From Mesorhizobium sp. (GTDB lineage Bacteria > Pseudomonadota > Alphaproteobacteria > Rhizobiales > Rhizobiaceae), in assembly GCA_019635735.1 (NCBI GenBank), contig JAHBYX010000008.1:186001-250000 (forward strand): a stretch of DNA of 64,000 bases, given 5' to 3'. The position numbers were made by a program, and so were the translations under genes. This document shows, piece after piece, positions 42,654 through 50,706 of the stretch. Each line of letters begins with the position of its first letter. Position 1 is the stretch's first letter. Under the pieces are notes generated by a model. It did no database searches. It was given only the letters and a program-made list of their open reading frames with translations, and was not told the origin of the DNA.

Positions 42654-44318
42654 TCAGGCTCCGTAGCCGTAGACCTCGCGTGCGCGCTCGGGCGTGATCA
42701 GTCCGTTCTTCAGATCGTCCTCGATCAGCTTGCGGTCGCGCTCCTTCGGATTGCCGATGCCGCCGCCATTGCCGGTGACGACGCGGATCACGTCGCCCGT
42801 ATGCGTCGTCAGGCCCGAGACGAAGGCGTAGCGCTGGTCGGTGCCGTCCTTGCCGAGGTAGCGCACATAATTGGGCGTGCCCTCGTTGCCGCCGTCGAGC
42901 GCCCAGGCGGGGAACTTGGACCGCGTATAGCCGGCGGTGAGGAAGCCGTTGTCGCCGCGGATGCGGTAGTCCATCACGATGCCGCGCCCGCCGCGATACT
43001 TGCCCTCGCCGCCCGGCTCCATGTTGAGCTCCATGCGGTCGACATAGAGCCCGTTGCGCGCCTCGTTGATCTCGGCCGGACAGTTGTAGGTCTCGCCGTG
43101 GAAGCCGCAGAAGATGGCGCTGTTGCCGTCGCCGGTGCGGCTGCCGCCCCAGCCGCCGATCTGCGGCTCGATGATGGTGTACTGCCGCCCGGTATCCGGA
43201 TGGATGCCGCCGATGAACGTGCCGCAGACGGAGGCGAAGTGGCCGGCCGCGAGGCGGTCGGGCATGTGCTGCGCCAGGCAGCGCCACATGATGTCGTACA
43301 CGCGCAGCTCGATCTCGTAGTAGAAGCCGAGCGGCGCGGGCTCGGCCGCTTCGAAGACGGAGCCGGGCCGGGTGAGCAGCCTGATCGGCCGGAAAGAGCC
43401 CTCGTTCGCCGGCGAATACGGGTCGGTCATCGACTTGAAGATCATCTGCGCGCAGACCATCACGCCGTCGCGGCTGGTGTTGACCGGGTTCTTCGACTGA
43501 TCCGGATTGTCGCGCAGGTCGACCAGGAACTCGGTATCGGAGATCGTGATCTTGACGTTGAAGATGCGGCCGTCGTCCTGTTCCTCGGAGAGTTCGAACG
43601 TGCCCTTGGGCAGCTTCGACAGTTCCTTGAGCGACACCTGCTCGCCGAAATCCATGAACGAGGTCATGGCGTTCTCGAAGGTCTCGACGCCGTATTTCTC
43701 GGCAATCTCGACCAGTCGTTTCGCCCCGATGCGCACCGAGGCGATCGCCGCCCAGACGTCGCCCTCCAGCACGTCGGGCATGCGCGAATTGACCTTGATG
43801 ATGTCCATCACCGACCGGATCGGCTCGCCCTTCGAGATGATCTTGATCGCCGGCAGTCGCAGCCCTTCCTGGAAGATCTCGGTCGCCTCGCCTGTCAGCG
43901 AGCCGGGCGCCATGCCGCCGACGTCGGAATTGTGCGCGATATTGGCGGTCCAGGCGATGATGCGCCCGCCCGCGAAGACCGGCATCATCACGATGATGTC
44001 GTTGAGATGCGTGACGCCGCCGTAATAGGGATCGTTGGTCGCGAACACGTCGCCCGGCTCGACGTCGCCCGGCTTGTCGAACTTCGCGACGACGACCTTC
44101 ACCGCCTTGTCGAGCACGCCGACGAAGGCCGGGATGCCCGCGCCCGAGGAGGCGAGCGCGCCCCTGGCGTCGGTGATGCCGGTGCCCATGTCGAGCACCT
44201 CGTAGATGATCGAGCTCATCGCCGTCTTCTTCATCACGGCGAACATCTCGTCGGCGGTCGCCTGCAGCGAGTTCTGGATGATCTCCAGCGTGATCGGGTC
44301 GTTGACCTTGGTCGTCAT
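42654..44318 (-). CDS. hyuB: N-methylhydantoinase/oxoprolinase family subunit B (first HyuB)
   Basis: 554 residues from ATG 44318 with GGAGG five bases upstream. It begins DPITLEIIQNSLQATADEMF and carries FATNDPYYGGVTHLNDI, KNPVNTSRDG and GGWGGSRTGDG, all standard HyuB positions. It directly follows hyuA (10-bp gap). With HyuA it should catalyse ATP-dependent opening of a cyclic amide or imide. Related pairs are 5-oxoprolinase, caprolactamase and acetone/acetophenone carboxylases, so the substrate is open. Confidence 0.93.
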   Translation of the reverse strand: MTTKVNDPITLEIIQNSLQATADEMFAVMKKTAMSSIIYEVLDMGTGITDARGALASSGAGIPAFVGVLDKAVKVVVAKFDKPGDVEPGDVFATNDPYYGGVTHLNDIIVMMPVFAGGRIIAWTANIAHNSDVGGMAPGSLTGEATEIFQEGLRLPAIKIISKGEPIRSVMDIIKVNSRMPDVLEGDVWAAIASVRIGAKRLVEIAEKYGVETFENAMTSFMDFGEQVSLKELSKLPKGTFELSEEQDDGRIFNVKITISDTEFLVDLRDNPDQSKNPVNTSRDGVMVCAQMIFKSMTDPYSPANEGSFRPIRLLTRPGSVFEAAEPAPLGFYYEIELRVYDIMWRCLAQHMPDRLAAGHFASVCGTFIGGIHPDTGRQYTIIEPQIGGWGGSRTGDGNSAIFCGFHGETYNCPAEINEARNGLYVDRMELNMEPGGEGKYRGGRGIVMDYRIRGDNGFLTAGYTRSKFPAWALDGGNEGTPNYVRYLGKDGTDQRYAFVSGLTTHTGDVIRVVTGNGGGIGNPKERDRKLIEDDLKNGLITPERAREVYGYGA

Positions 44319-44328
44319 GTTCGCCTCC

Positions 44329-46401
44329 TCACGCCAGCTTGATGTGGATGTTGCCGTAGCCGTCGATCTCGACGGCATTGCCGGGATGGATGACGACGGT
44401 GGTGCCAGGATCCTCCACGATCGCCGGGCCGGCGAAACTCATGCCCGGTTCCAGCTTCGTGCCGTCGTAGATCGCGGCCCTCTTGACGCCCTCTAACGCG
44501 TAGTCGACATCGCGGTAGCCCTTCAGCGCGACCTCCGCCTTGGCGCCGGTCGGCTCGCGCTTCTTCATGGTCAGCTTGCCGACTTCGGCCGAGGCGACCA
44601 GGTGGATGCCGACCATCTCGACCGGCGCGTCGAGACGATAGGTGTATTCGCGCTCGTAGGTCTCGTGGAACGCCTTCTCGATCTCCGACAGCCGTGCATC
44701 GGTGATCCTGCCGCCTTCGATCAGCACCTCGGTCGTGTGTTCCTGGTTCTGGTAGCGGAACTTGCCGTAGCGCAGGAACCGGATCTTCGACGCATCGACG
44801 CCCTCGGCCGCGAACTGGGCGCGCGCCCGGTCCTCGCTCTCGGCGAACACCGCCTCGATGCTCTCAGCAGCACCTTTCTTCAGATCGGCGAGCTTGGTGA
44901 CGAAATAGTCGCGGCGGAGGTCGGACATCATCATGCCCCAGGCCGAGAAGACAGACGCGCCGGCCGGCACCACGACCTTCTTGACGCCCAGTTCCATTCC
45001 GAGCGCCACGCCGTGCATCGCCCCGCCGCCGCCGAAGACGACAAGGGTGAAGTCGCGCGGGTCGTGGCCACGGTTGAGCGAGACGAGCTTCAGCGCGTTG
45101 ACCATGTTGTTGTTGGCGATGCGGATGATGCCGCGCGCCGCCTCGTCGACCGACACGCCGAGCTTGCCGGCAACCTCCCCCAGCGCCGCTTCCGTCGCCT
45201 TCATGTCGGCGATCACCTCGCCGCCGCAGAAATAGTCGCGGTTGATGCGGCCGAGCCAGAGATTGGCGTCGGTGGTCGTCGCCTTCGTACCGCCGCGCCC
45301 GTAGGCAGCCGGTCCGGGCATCGCGCCGGCCGATTGCGGGCCGACATGCAGCTTGCCGAAATCGTCGACCCAGGCGATCGAGCCGCCGCCATTGCCGATC
45401 TCCACCAGGTCGACAACGGGCACCATGATCGGATAGCCCGCCGACGTGCGGTCGCGCTCGATCCAGTAGTCGGTCTTGATTTTCACCTCGCCGTCCTCGA
45501 TCAGAGAGCACTTGGCCGTGGTGCCGCCGATGTCGAGCGCCAGCACGTTCGGCTCGCCGATCAGCTTGCCGAGTTCCGCCGCCCCCCAGAAGCCGGAGGC
45601 GGGGCCGGACTCGACCATAGTGATCGGGATCTTCGACACCGATTCCAGCGAATCGACGCCGCAGTTCGACTGCATGATATAGGGGCTGCCCTTCAGCCCC
45701 TTCTCCTTCAGACCGCCGGCCAGCCGCGACAGGTAGCGCTCGGCCGTCGGCTGCACATAGGCCGACAGCACGGCGGTGTTGGTGCGCTCGTATTCGCGCC
45801 ATTCGCGCGTGATCTGGTGCGAGGCGACGACCGAGACTTCCGGCCAGAGCTTCTTCACCGCCTCGATCGCCGCCTGCTCGTGCGCCGTGTTGGCGTAGGA
45901 GTGCAGGAAGCAGATCGCGACCGCCTGGACACCTTCGGCCCTGAATCCGTCGAGGATCGCCGGCAGGCCGGACAGGTCGAGCGACTTCAGCTCCTCGCCC
46001 TTGTAGGTCATGCGGCCCGGCAGTTCCTTGCGCAGGTAGCGCGGCACGAAGGGCTTCGGCTTCTCGTAGTGAAGGTTGAAGAAGTCGGGGCGGTTGCCGC
46101 GCGCGATCTCCAGCGTGTCGCGGAAGCCCTCGGTGGTGATCAGCCCGACCCTGACGCCCTTGCGCTCGGTGAGCGCATTGATGACGACGGTCGTGCCATG
46201 CGCCAGGAAGTCGACCTCCCTCGGATCGACGCCGCCCTTGGCCAGCACGTTGAGCACGCCCTGCTCGAAATTCGGCGGCGTCGTGTCGGACTTGGCGGTG
46301 ACGATGCGCGACTCGCCGGTCTTGTGGTTGGTCTCGAAGCAGACCAGGTCGGTGAACGTGCCGCCGACGTCGGTCGCGACGCGGATCGTTGTGTCGGCCA
46401 T
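44329..46401 (-). CDS. hyuA: N-methylhydantoinase/oxoprolinase family subunit A (HyuA)
   Basis: 690 residues from ATG 46401, which overlaps the GAF gene stop (TGATG). The N-terminal ATPase motif is VATDVGGTFTDLV, a second nucleotide motif is ALDIGGTTAKC, and the C-terminal half has VVFGGGGAMHGVALG. It phosphorylates the carbonyl of a cyclic amide or a ketone for attack by the HyuB site. It is the only HyuA in the operon, although two HyuB genes follow. Confidence 0.93.
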   Translation of the reverse strand: MADTTIRVATDVGGTFTDLVCFETNHKTGESRIVTAKSDTTPPNFEQGVLNVLAKGGVDPREVDFLAHGTTVVINALTERKGVRVGLITTEGFRDTLEIARGNRPDFFNLHYEKPKPFVPRYLRKELPGRMTYKGEELKSLDLSGLPAILDGFRAEGVQAVAICFLHSYANTAHEQAAIEAVKKLWPEVSVVASHQITREWREYERTNTAVLSAYVQPTAERYLSRLAGGLKEKGLKGSPYIMQSNCGVDSLESVSKIPITMVESGPASGFWGAAELGKLIGEPNVLALDIGGTTAKCSLIEDGEVKIKTDYWIERDRTSAGYPIMVPVVDLVEIGNGGGSIAWVDDFGKLHVGPQSAGAMPGPAAYGRGGTKATTTDANLWLGRINRDYFCGGEVIADMKATEAALGEVAGKLGVSVDEAARGIIRIANNNMVNALKLVSLNRGHDPRDFTLVVFGGGGAMHGVALGMELGVKKVVVPAGASVFSAWGMMMSDLRRDYFVTKLADLKKGAAESIEAVFAESEDRARAQFAAEGVDASKIRFLRYGKFRYQNQEHTTEVLIEGGRITDARLSEIEKAFHETYEREYTYRLDAPVEMVGIHLVASAEVGKLTMKKREPTGAKAEVALKGYRDVDYALEGVKRAAIYDGTKLEPGMSFAGPAIVEDPGTTVVIHPGNAVEIDGYGNIHIKLA

Positions 46402-46907
46402 CAGAGCTCTCCCTTGGCGTCGAGTTCGTTGAGCAGCAGGCAGACCGCGCCGGGCAGCTTCAGCGCCTCGGCCGCCTCGACCCGCTCGGGCGTGTAGTAT
46501 CCTGCCTCGTGGAGGCAGTTGATCGTGCCTTTGAACTGCCCGGCGACGATGATCGGCACGTTGATGACGCTCTCGCAGCCCAGCGATTTGATCAGTTCGT
46601 GGTCGTAGAAGACCTCGGCGATGTCCTCGATCGTGTTGGCGACGAATGTCCGCTTTTCCTTGATCACCTGGCGCGACCAGTCGGTTTCGTTGGCCGGCTT
46701 GGTGCCGGAGACCGGATAGGCGTCGGGCATGTTGGAATAGATGCGGCCCGCCATACCGGTGCGAGCATCGTGCGTCATCACCGTGAAGAGCTTGACGCCC
46801 ACCACGTCGCGCGTCAGCGCACAAAGCGCGTCGAACGCGTCCCGCGGCCCGTGCCCCGCAGCCAGGGCCGCGGTGAAGGCCGAATAGTCAGGCATGTGCA
46901 TCTGCAT
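46401..46907 (-). CDS. Stand-alone GAF domain protein
   Basis: 168 residues, essentially one GAF domain: ALTRDVVGVKLFTVMT start, RIYSNMPDAYPVSGTKP, then INVPIIVAGQFKGTINCLHE. There is no output domain. It overlaps the upstream ABC ATPase gene by 20 bp and hyuA by one base. It may bind the substrate or a small effector, or act as a small redox enzyme; free-Met-sulfoxide reductases are GAF-only, but I do not see their cysteine set clearly. Confidence 0.88.
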   Translation of the reverse strand: MQMHMPDYSAFTAALAAGHGPRDAFDALCALTRDVVGVKLFTVMTHDARTGMAGRIYSNMPDAYPVSGTKPANETDWSRQVIKEKRTFVANTIEDIAEVFYDHELIKSLGCESVINVPIIVAGQFKGTINCLHEAGYYTPERVEAAEALKLPGAVCLLLNELDAKGEL

Positions 46908-47703
46908 CCTCCGTAAGGCGTTTGCGCAGCGCCGCCTCGGCGGCCGTGACGACGGGCACCGCGGAGATCAGCCTGCGCGTATAGGCATGGGTTGGGGCCT
47001 CGAAAACCGAGGCGGTCGGACCGATCTCGACGAGCCGGCCCTTCTCGAAGACCGCGACACGGTCGGCGATGTTGCGCACCACCGACAGGTCGTGGGTGAT
47101 GAACAGATAGGTCAAGCCCCGGCTCTTCCTCAGTTCCGCCAGGAGCTTCAGCACGCGCGCCTGCACCAGCACGTCGAGCGCCGAGGTCGGCTCGTCGAGC
47201 ACGACGAGCTCCGACTGGCAGGCAAGCGCCCGCGCGATCGCCACGCGCTGGCGCTGGCCGCCGGAAAGTGCTGCGGGCGAGCGGGTGCGGAAATCGGCGG
47301 GCAGGCCGACCTCCTCCAGCAATTGCCCGGTGCGCTCGGCGCGGCCCGCCTTCTCGCCGATGCCGTGCACGTCGAGCGCGAGCCTGAGCGAAGCGCCGAT
47401 CGTGCGGCGCGGGTTGAGCGAGGAGAGCGGATTCTGCTGCACCAGCTGGATGGCGCGGCGATGCGCGAGATCGCGCCGGGCGGGCAAGGCTGCGCCCTTG
47501 AAGGCGATCTCGCCCAGCGTCTGCGGGTAGATGCCGAGGATCATGTTGGCGATGGTCGACTTGCCCGACCCGCTCTCGCCGACCACGGCGAGGCATTCGC
47601 CCTCGGCTACGTCGAAGGAGACGCTGTCGACGGCTTTCACCTCGCGTCCGCCGGTGTGGAAGGTCTTTGAGACGGCGCGCAGGGAGAGGAGGGGATGGGT
47701 CAT
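46888..47703 (-). CDS. Peptide-type ABC transporter ATP-binding protein (DppF/OppF type)
   Basis: 271 residues from ATG 47703. Walker A GESGSGKST, Q-loop QLVQQNPLSSLNPR, signature LSGGQRQRVA, Walker B LVVLDEPTSALD and switch ITHDLSV are all intact, and the C-terminal HAYTRRLISAVP is typical of the Dpp/Opp class. A long palindromic repeat separates it from the other ATPase gene. Confidence 0.93.
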   Translation of the reverse strand: MTHPLLSLRAVSKTFHTGGREVKAVDSVSFDVAEGECLAVVGESGSGKSTIANMILGIYPQTLGEIAFKGAALPARRDLAHRRAIQLVQQNPLSSLNPRRTIGASLRLALDVHGIGEKAGRAERTGQLLEEVGLPADFRTRSPAALSGGQRQRVAIARALACQSELVVLDEPTSALDVLVQARVLKLLAELRKSRGLTYLFITHDLSVVRNIADRVAVFEKGRLVEIGPTASVFEAPTHAYTRRLISAVPVVTAAEAALRKRLTEDADAHA

Positions 47704-47734
47704 GGCTGCAACCCGCCCTTCTGGCACGGCAGGA

Positions 47735-47874
47735 TACCCCCACCCCTTACCCCTCCCCACAAGGGGGAGGGGGACTCCGAATCCCCGCCGCCCAGATTGA
47801 CGACCGTGATTCCCTGGGAGCGCAGGCGTCGGCTCCCCCCTCCCCCTTGTGGGGAGGGGTAAGGGGTGGGGGTA
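47735..47874. repeat. Long inverted repeat, 39-bp arms, between two ABC ATPase genes
   Basis: Arms 47735-47773 and 47836-47874 are perfectly complementary, built of ACCCCCACCCCTTACC-type C-rich sequence, around a 62-base centre. Each arm also has an inner CTCCCC/GGGGAG-type fold around ACAAG. It fills most of the 196-bp gap. The perfect symmetry suggests a mobile or recently copied intergenic element; it would also form a very strong RNA hairpin in the operon. Confidence 0.85.
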
Positions 47875-47899
47875 ATCTGATGCGCCGCGAAACGAACCA

Positions 47900-48784
47900 T
47901 CATGCCACGCCCTCCGGCTCGCCATAGCCCTCATGCACCACGGTCGGCGCGAAATAGGCCTCGGACGCGTCCTCGATCTCGGGGATGCCCTCGCCGGTGA
48001 TGCGCGGCACGGCATCGAGCAAGGCCCGCGTGTAGGGGTGGCGGGGGTTCCCGAACAGCGCTGCCGTCGGGCCCTGCTCGGCGATGCGGCCCTTGTAGAT
48101 GACGTAGACGCGGTCGGCGAATTCGCGCACCACGCCGAGATTGTGCGAGATGAACAGCACCGACGTGCCGTGCCGCTCCACCTGCTCGCGCATCAACCTC
48201 AGCGTCTGCGCCTGCACAGTGACGTCGAGCGCCGTGCCCGGCTCGTCGGCGATCAGCAGCGACGGCTCGTTGGCGAGCGCCATCGCGATCATGACGCGCT
48301 GGTTCATCCCGCCCGAGAGCTGGAACGGGTAGGACTCTAGCGCCCGGGCCGGATCCGTGATCGAAACGTCGGCCAGCGCCTTCTCCGCCCGCGCCCTCGC
48401 CTCGGCAACGGCGATCGCAGGGTTCGCCCGCCTCAGCACTTCGTGGAACTGTGTCAGGATCGGATAGACCGGATTGAGCGACGAAGTCGGGTCCTGGAAG
48501 ATCATCGACATCTTCGTGCCGCGCAGCGCATGGCGCTCGCGCTCCGACAGCTTCGACAGGTCGCGTCCGTCGAACTCGACCAGGCCGGAGAGGCGCGTCG
48601 AGCGCAGCGATTGCAAAAGCCCGAGCACGATGCGCGCCGTCACCGACTTGCCGGACCCGCTCTCCCCGACGAGGGCCACCCGTTCGCCCTTGGCGATGTG
48701 CAGCGAGATGCCGTGCAGCACCTCCACCGCGCCGGACCAGCCCTTGAAGCCCAGCCTGAGATCGCGGATGCGCAGCGTGTTCAT
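47900..48784 (-). CDS. Peptide-type ABC transporter ATP-binding protein (DppD/OppD type)
   Basis: 294 residues from ATG 48784. Walker A GESGSGKSV, Q-loop FQDPTSSLNPVY, signature LSGGMNQRV, Walker B LLIADEPGTALD (Gly where Thr is usual) and switch ISHNLGV. The C-terminal RHPYTRALLDAVPR matches the oligopeptide class. Its ATG overlaps the permease gene stop by 4 bp. Confidence 0.93.
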   Translation of the reverse strand: MNTLRIRDLRLGFKGWSGAVEVLHGISLHIAKGERVALVGESGSGKSVTARIVLGLLQSLRSTRLSGLVEFDGRDLSKLSERERHALRGTKMSMIFQDPTSSLNPVYPILTQFHEVLRRANPAIAVAEARARAEKALADVSITDPARALESYPFQLSGGMNQRVMIAMALANEPSLLIADEPGTALDVTVQAQTLRLMREQVERHGTSVLFISHNLGVVREFADRVYVIYKGRIAEQGPTAALFGNPRHPYTRALLDAVPRITGEGIPEIEDASEAYFAPTVVHEGYGEPEGVA

Positions 48785-49614
48785 TGCTCCGCCCCCAGGA
48801 TCTCGCGCAGCGCGTCGCCGATCAGGTTGAAGCCGAACACCGCGACCAAGATGGCGAGACCCGGGAACACGGTCAGCCACCAGGAATCCGGCAGGTATTT
48901 CGCCCCCTCCGCAACCATCGAGCCGAGATCCGGCGTCGGCGGCTGCACGCCAAGGCCGAGGAAGGAGAGCGAGGAGGCGATCAGAATGACGAAACCGAGG
49001 TCGAGCGTCATCTTGGTGAGGATCGAGGGCACGCAGTTCGGCAGGATTTCGCGGAACATGACGTGCAGCTTCGACGCGCCGATCACCTCGGCGGCGAGCA
49101 CGTAGCCCTCTTCCTTCTCGGAGCGGGCGAGGTTGTAGACGAGCCGCGTGTACCAGGGCCACCACATGGCGGTGACCGCGATCATGCCGTTGGTCAGCGT
49201 CGGCTCGAGCAGCCCCATCATCGACATGGCCAGCACCAGCGGCGGGATCGACAGGAAGACGTCGGTGATGCGCATCAGGATGTATTCAGCCCAGCCGCCG
49301 AGATAGCCGGCGAACAGGCCGATCGCGACGCCGATCGGCACCGCGATCGCCAGCACCACCACGCCGAGGATCAGCGAGATGCGATAGGCGTAGAGGATGC
49401 GCGAGAACAGATCGCGGCCGACGAGATCGGTGCCGAAGATGTAGGGCCATTCCGGCGCTTTGTTGAAGTTCGCGAAATCCACCACTGCGCCGCGATGCAG
49501 CGGAAACGGCGCGATGAAATCGGCGAAGACCGCCGACAGGACGACGGCCGCGACCAGGATCAGGCCGAGCAACGACAGCGGGTTGCGCAACAGGATGGCG
49601 AGCGTGCGCTTCAT
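48781..49614 (-). CDS. Peptide-type ABC transporter permease (DppC type)
   Basis: 277 residues from ATG 49614, with six membrane helices. It has the DppC N-terminal region FGTDLVGRDLFSRILYAYR and the EAA loop GYVLAAEVIGASKLHVMFRE. Overlaps of 4 bp with both neighbouring genes indicate coupling. Confidence 0.93.
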   Translation of the reverse strand: MKRTLAILLRNPLSLLGLILVAAVVLSAVFADFIAPFPLHRGAVVDFANFNKAPEWPYIFGTDLVGRDLFSRILYAYRISLILGVVVLAIAVPIGVAIGLFAGYLGGWAEYILMRITDVFLSIPPLVLAMSMMGLLEPTLTNGMIAVTAMWWPWYTRLVYNLARSEKEEGYVLAAEVIGASKLHVMFREILPNCVPSILTKMTLDLGFVILIASSLSFLGLGVQPPTPDLGSMVAEGAKYLPDSWWLTVFPGLAILVAVFGFNLIGDALREILGAEQ

Positions 49615-50636
49615 GACGCCCTCTGCGAATGGCGGATGCGCGGGTTGATGAAGGCGATCAGGAGGTCGACGATCACGTTGACGATCAGGAACATCGCCGA
49701 GATGATCAGCACCGTGCCGACGATGGCGTTGAGATCCTTGCGCAGGATCACCGCCACGCCGTAGCGCGACAGGCCGGGCCAGGCGAACACCGCCTCGACC
49801 AGGAAGGCATTGCCGAGCATCGCCGCGAAGTCGAGACCGATGATGGTCATCGACGGGATCAGCGACGGCTTGAACGCATAGCGCCAGGCGATGCGCTTTT
49901 CCGGGAAGCCATAGGACTTGGCCATCTCGATATAGGGCCGCTCGTAGGTCTCGACCATGTTCGAGCGCGTCAGCCGCGCCGCCTGCGCAATGCCCGACAG
50001 CGCCAGCGCGAAGGCCGGCAGCACGATGTGCCAGGCGGCGTTGCCGAAGGCCCTGACATTGCCGGCAATCAGCGTGTCGACCAGCAGGAAACCCGTGACC
50101 GGCGATATCGCGTAGCTGTCCGAGATGCGGCCGGCGATCGGGAACAGCGGCAGGTAGAAGGCGAAGAGCAGCATCAGGATCACCGCCCAGACGAAGCTCG
50201 GCGCCGAGACGCCGAGCAGCATCACCATGCGCACCGAATGGTCGATCCACGATCCGCGATATCGTGCCGACAGCACGCCGAGCGGCAGGCCGAGCGCGAC
50301 CATCATCAGGCCCGCGACCAACACCAGTTCCAGCGTCGCCGGAAGGTAGTCGGCGATGTCCTGCGTCACGGGTCGGTTGGTGTAGAGCGAGATGCCGAGG
50401 TCGCCGCGGGCGAGGTCGGCGAGAAAGTAGCCGTATTGGAGGACGAATGGATCGTCGAGATGCAGCCGCTCGCGCAGCGCCGCGATCGCCTCCGCCGTCG
50501 CATTCGGCCCGAGCGCGATGCGTGCCGGATCGCCGGGGATCACCCGGGCGATGGCGAAGATCAGCAGGGAGACGCCGATCAGGACGATCAGCGAGGTTCC
50601 CAGCCGCTTCGCGAGAAGGCGGAGGACAGGCGGCAT
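49611..50636 (-). CDS. Peptide-type ABC transporter permease (DppB type)
   Basis: 341 residues, six membrane helices, DppB start VLRLLAKRLGTSLIVLIGVS and the EAA loop RPYIEMAKSYGFPEKRIAWR. It is the channel partner of the DppC-type subunit. A stem-loop separates it from the upstream binding-protein gene. Confidence 0.93.
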   Translation of the reverse strand: MPPVLRLLAKRLGTSLIVLIGVSLLIFAIARVIPGDPARIALGPNATAEAIAALRERLHLDDPFVLQYGYFLADLARGDLGISLYTNRPVTQDIADYLPATLELVLVAGLMMVALGLPLGVLSARYRGSWIDHSVRMVMLLGVSAPSFVWAVILMLLFAFYLPLFPIAGRISDSYAISPVTGFLLVDTLIAGNVRAFGNAAWHIVLPAFALALSGIAQAARLTRSNMVETYERPYIEMAKSYGFPEKRIAWRYAFKPSLIPSMTIIGLDFAAMLGNAFLVEAVFAWPGLSRYGVAVILRKDLNAIVGTVLIISAMFLIVNVIVDLLIAFINPRIRHSQRAS

Positions 50637-50660
50637 GGCGCGCTCGGTTCGAGGTGACGG

Positions 50661-50687
50661 CCGGCCGGCGACAATGCCGCCGGCCGG
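50661..50687 (-). terminator. Intercistronic stem-loop after the Dpp-type binding-protein gene
   Basis: CCGGCCGGCG and CGCCGGCCGG form a perfect 10-bp stem with a 7-base loop in the 70-bp gap after the binding-protein gene. No U-tract follows, so partial attenuation or mRNA protection is likely. Confidence 0.65.
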
Positions 50688-50706
50688 AGGCGAAGCGGTC
50701 GGGCCG

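Noticed and set aside
41560..47874. CRISPR array or IS element
   Set aside because: The repeats are palindromic hairpins without regular spacers, and no transposase or cas gene is present.
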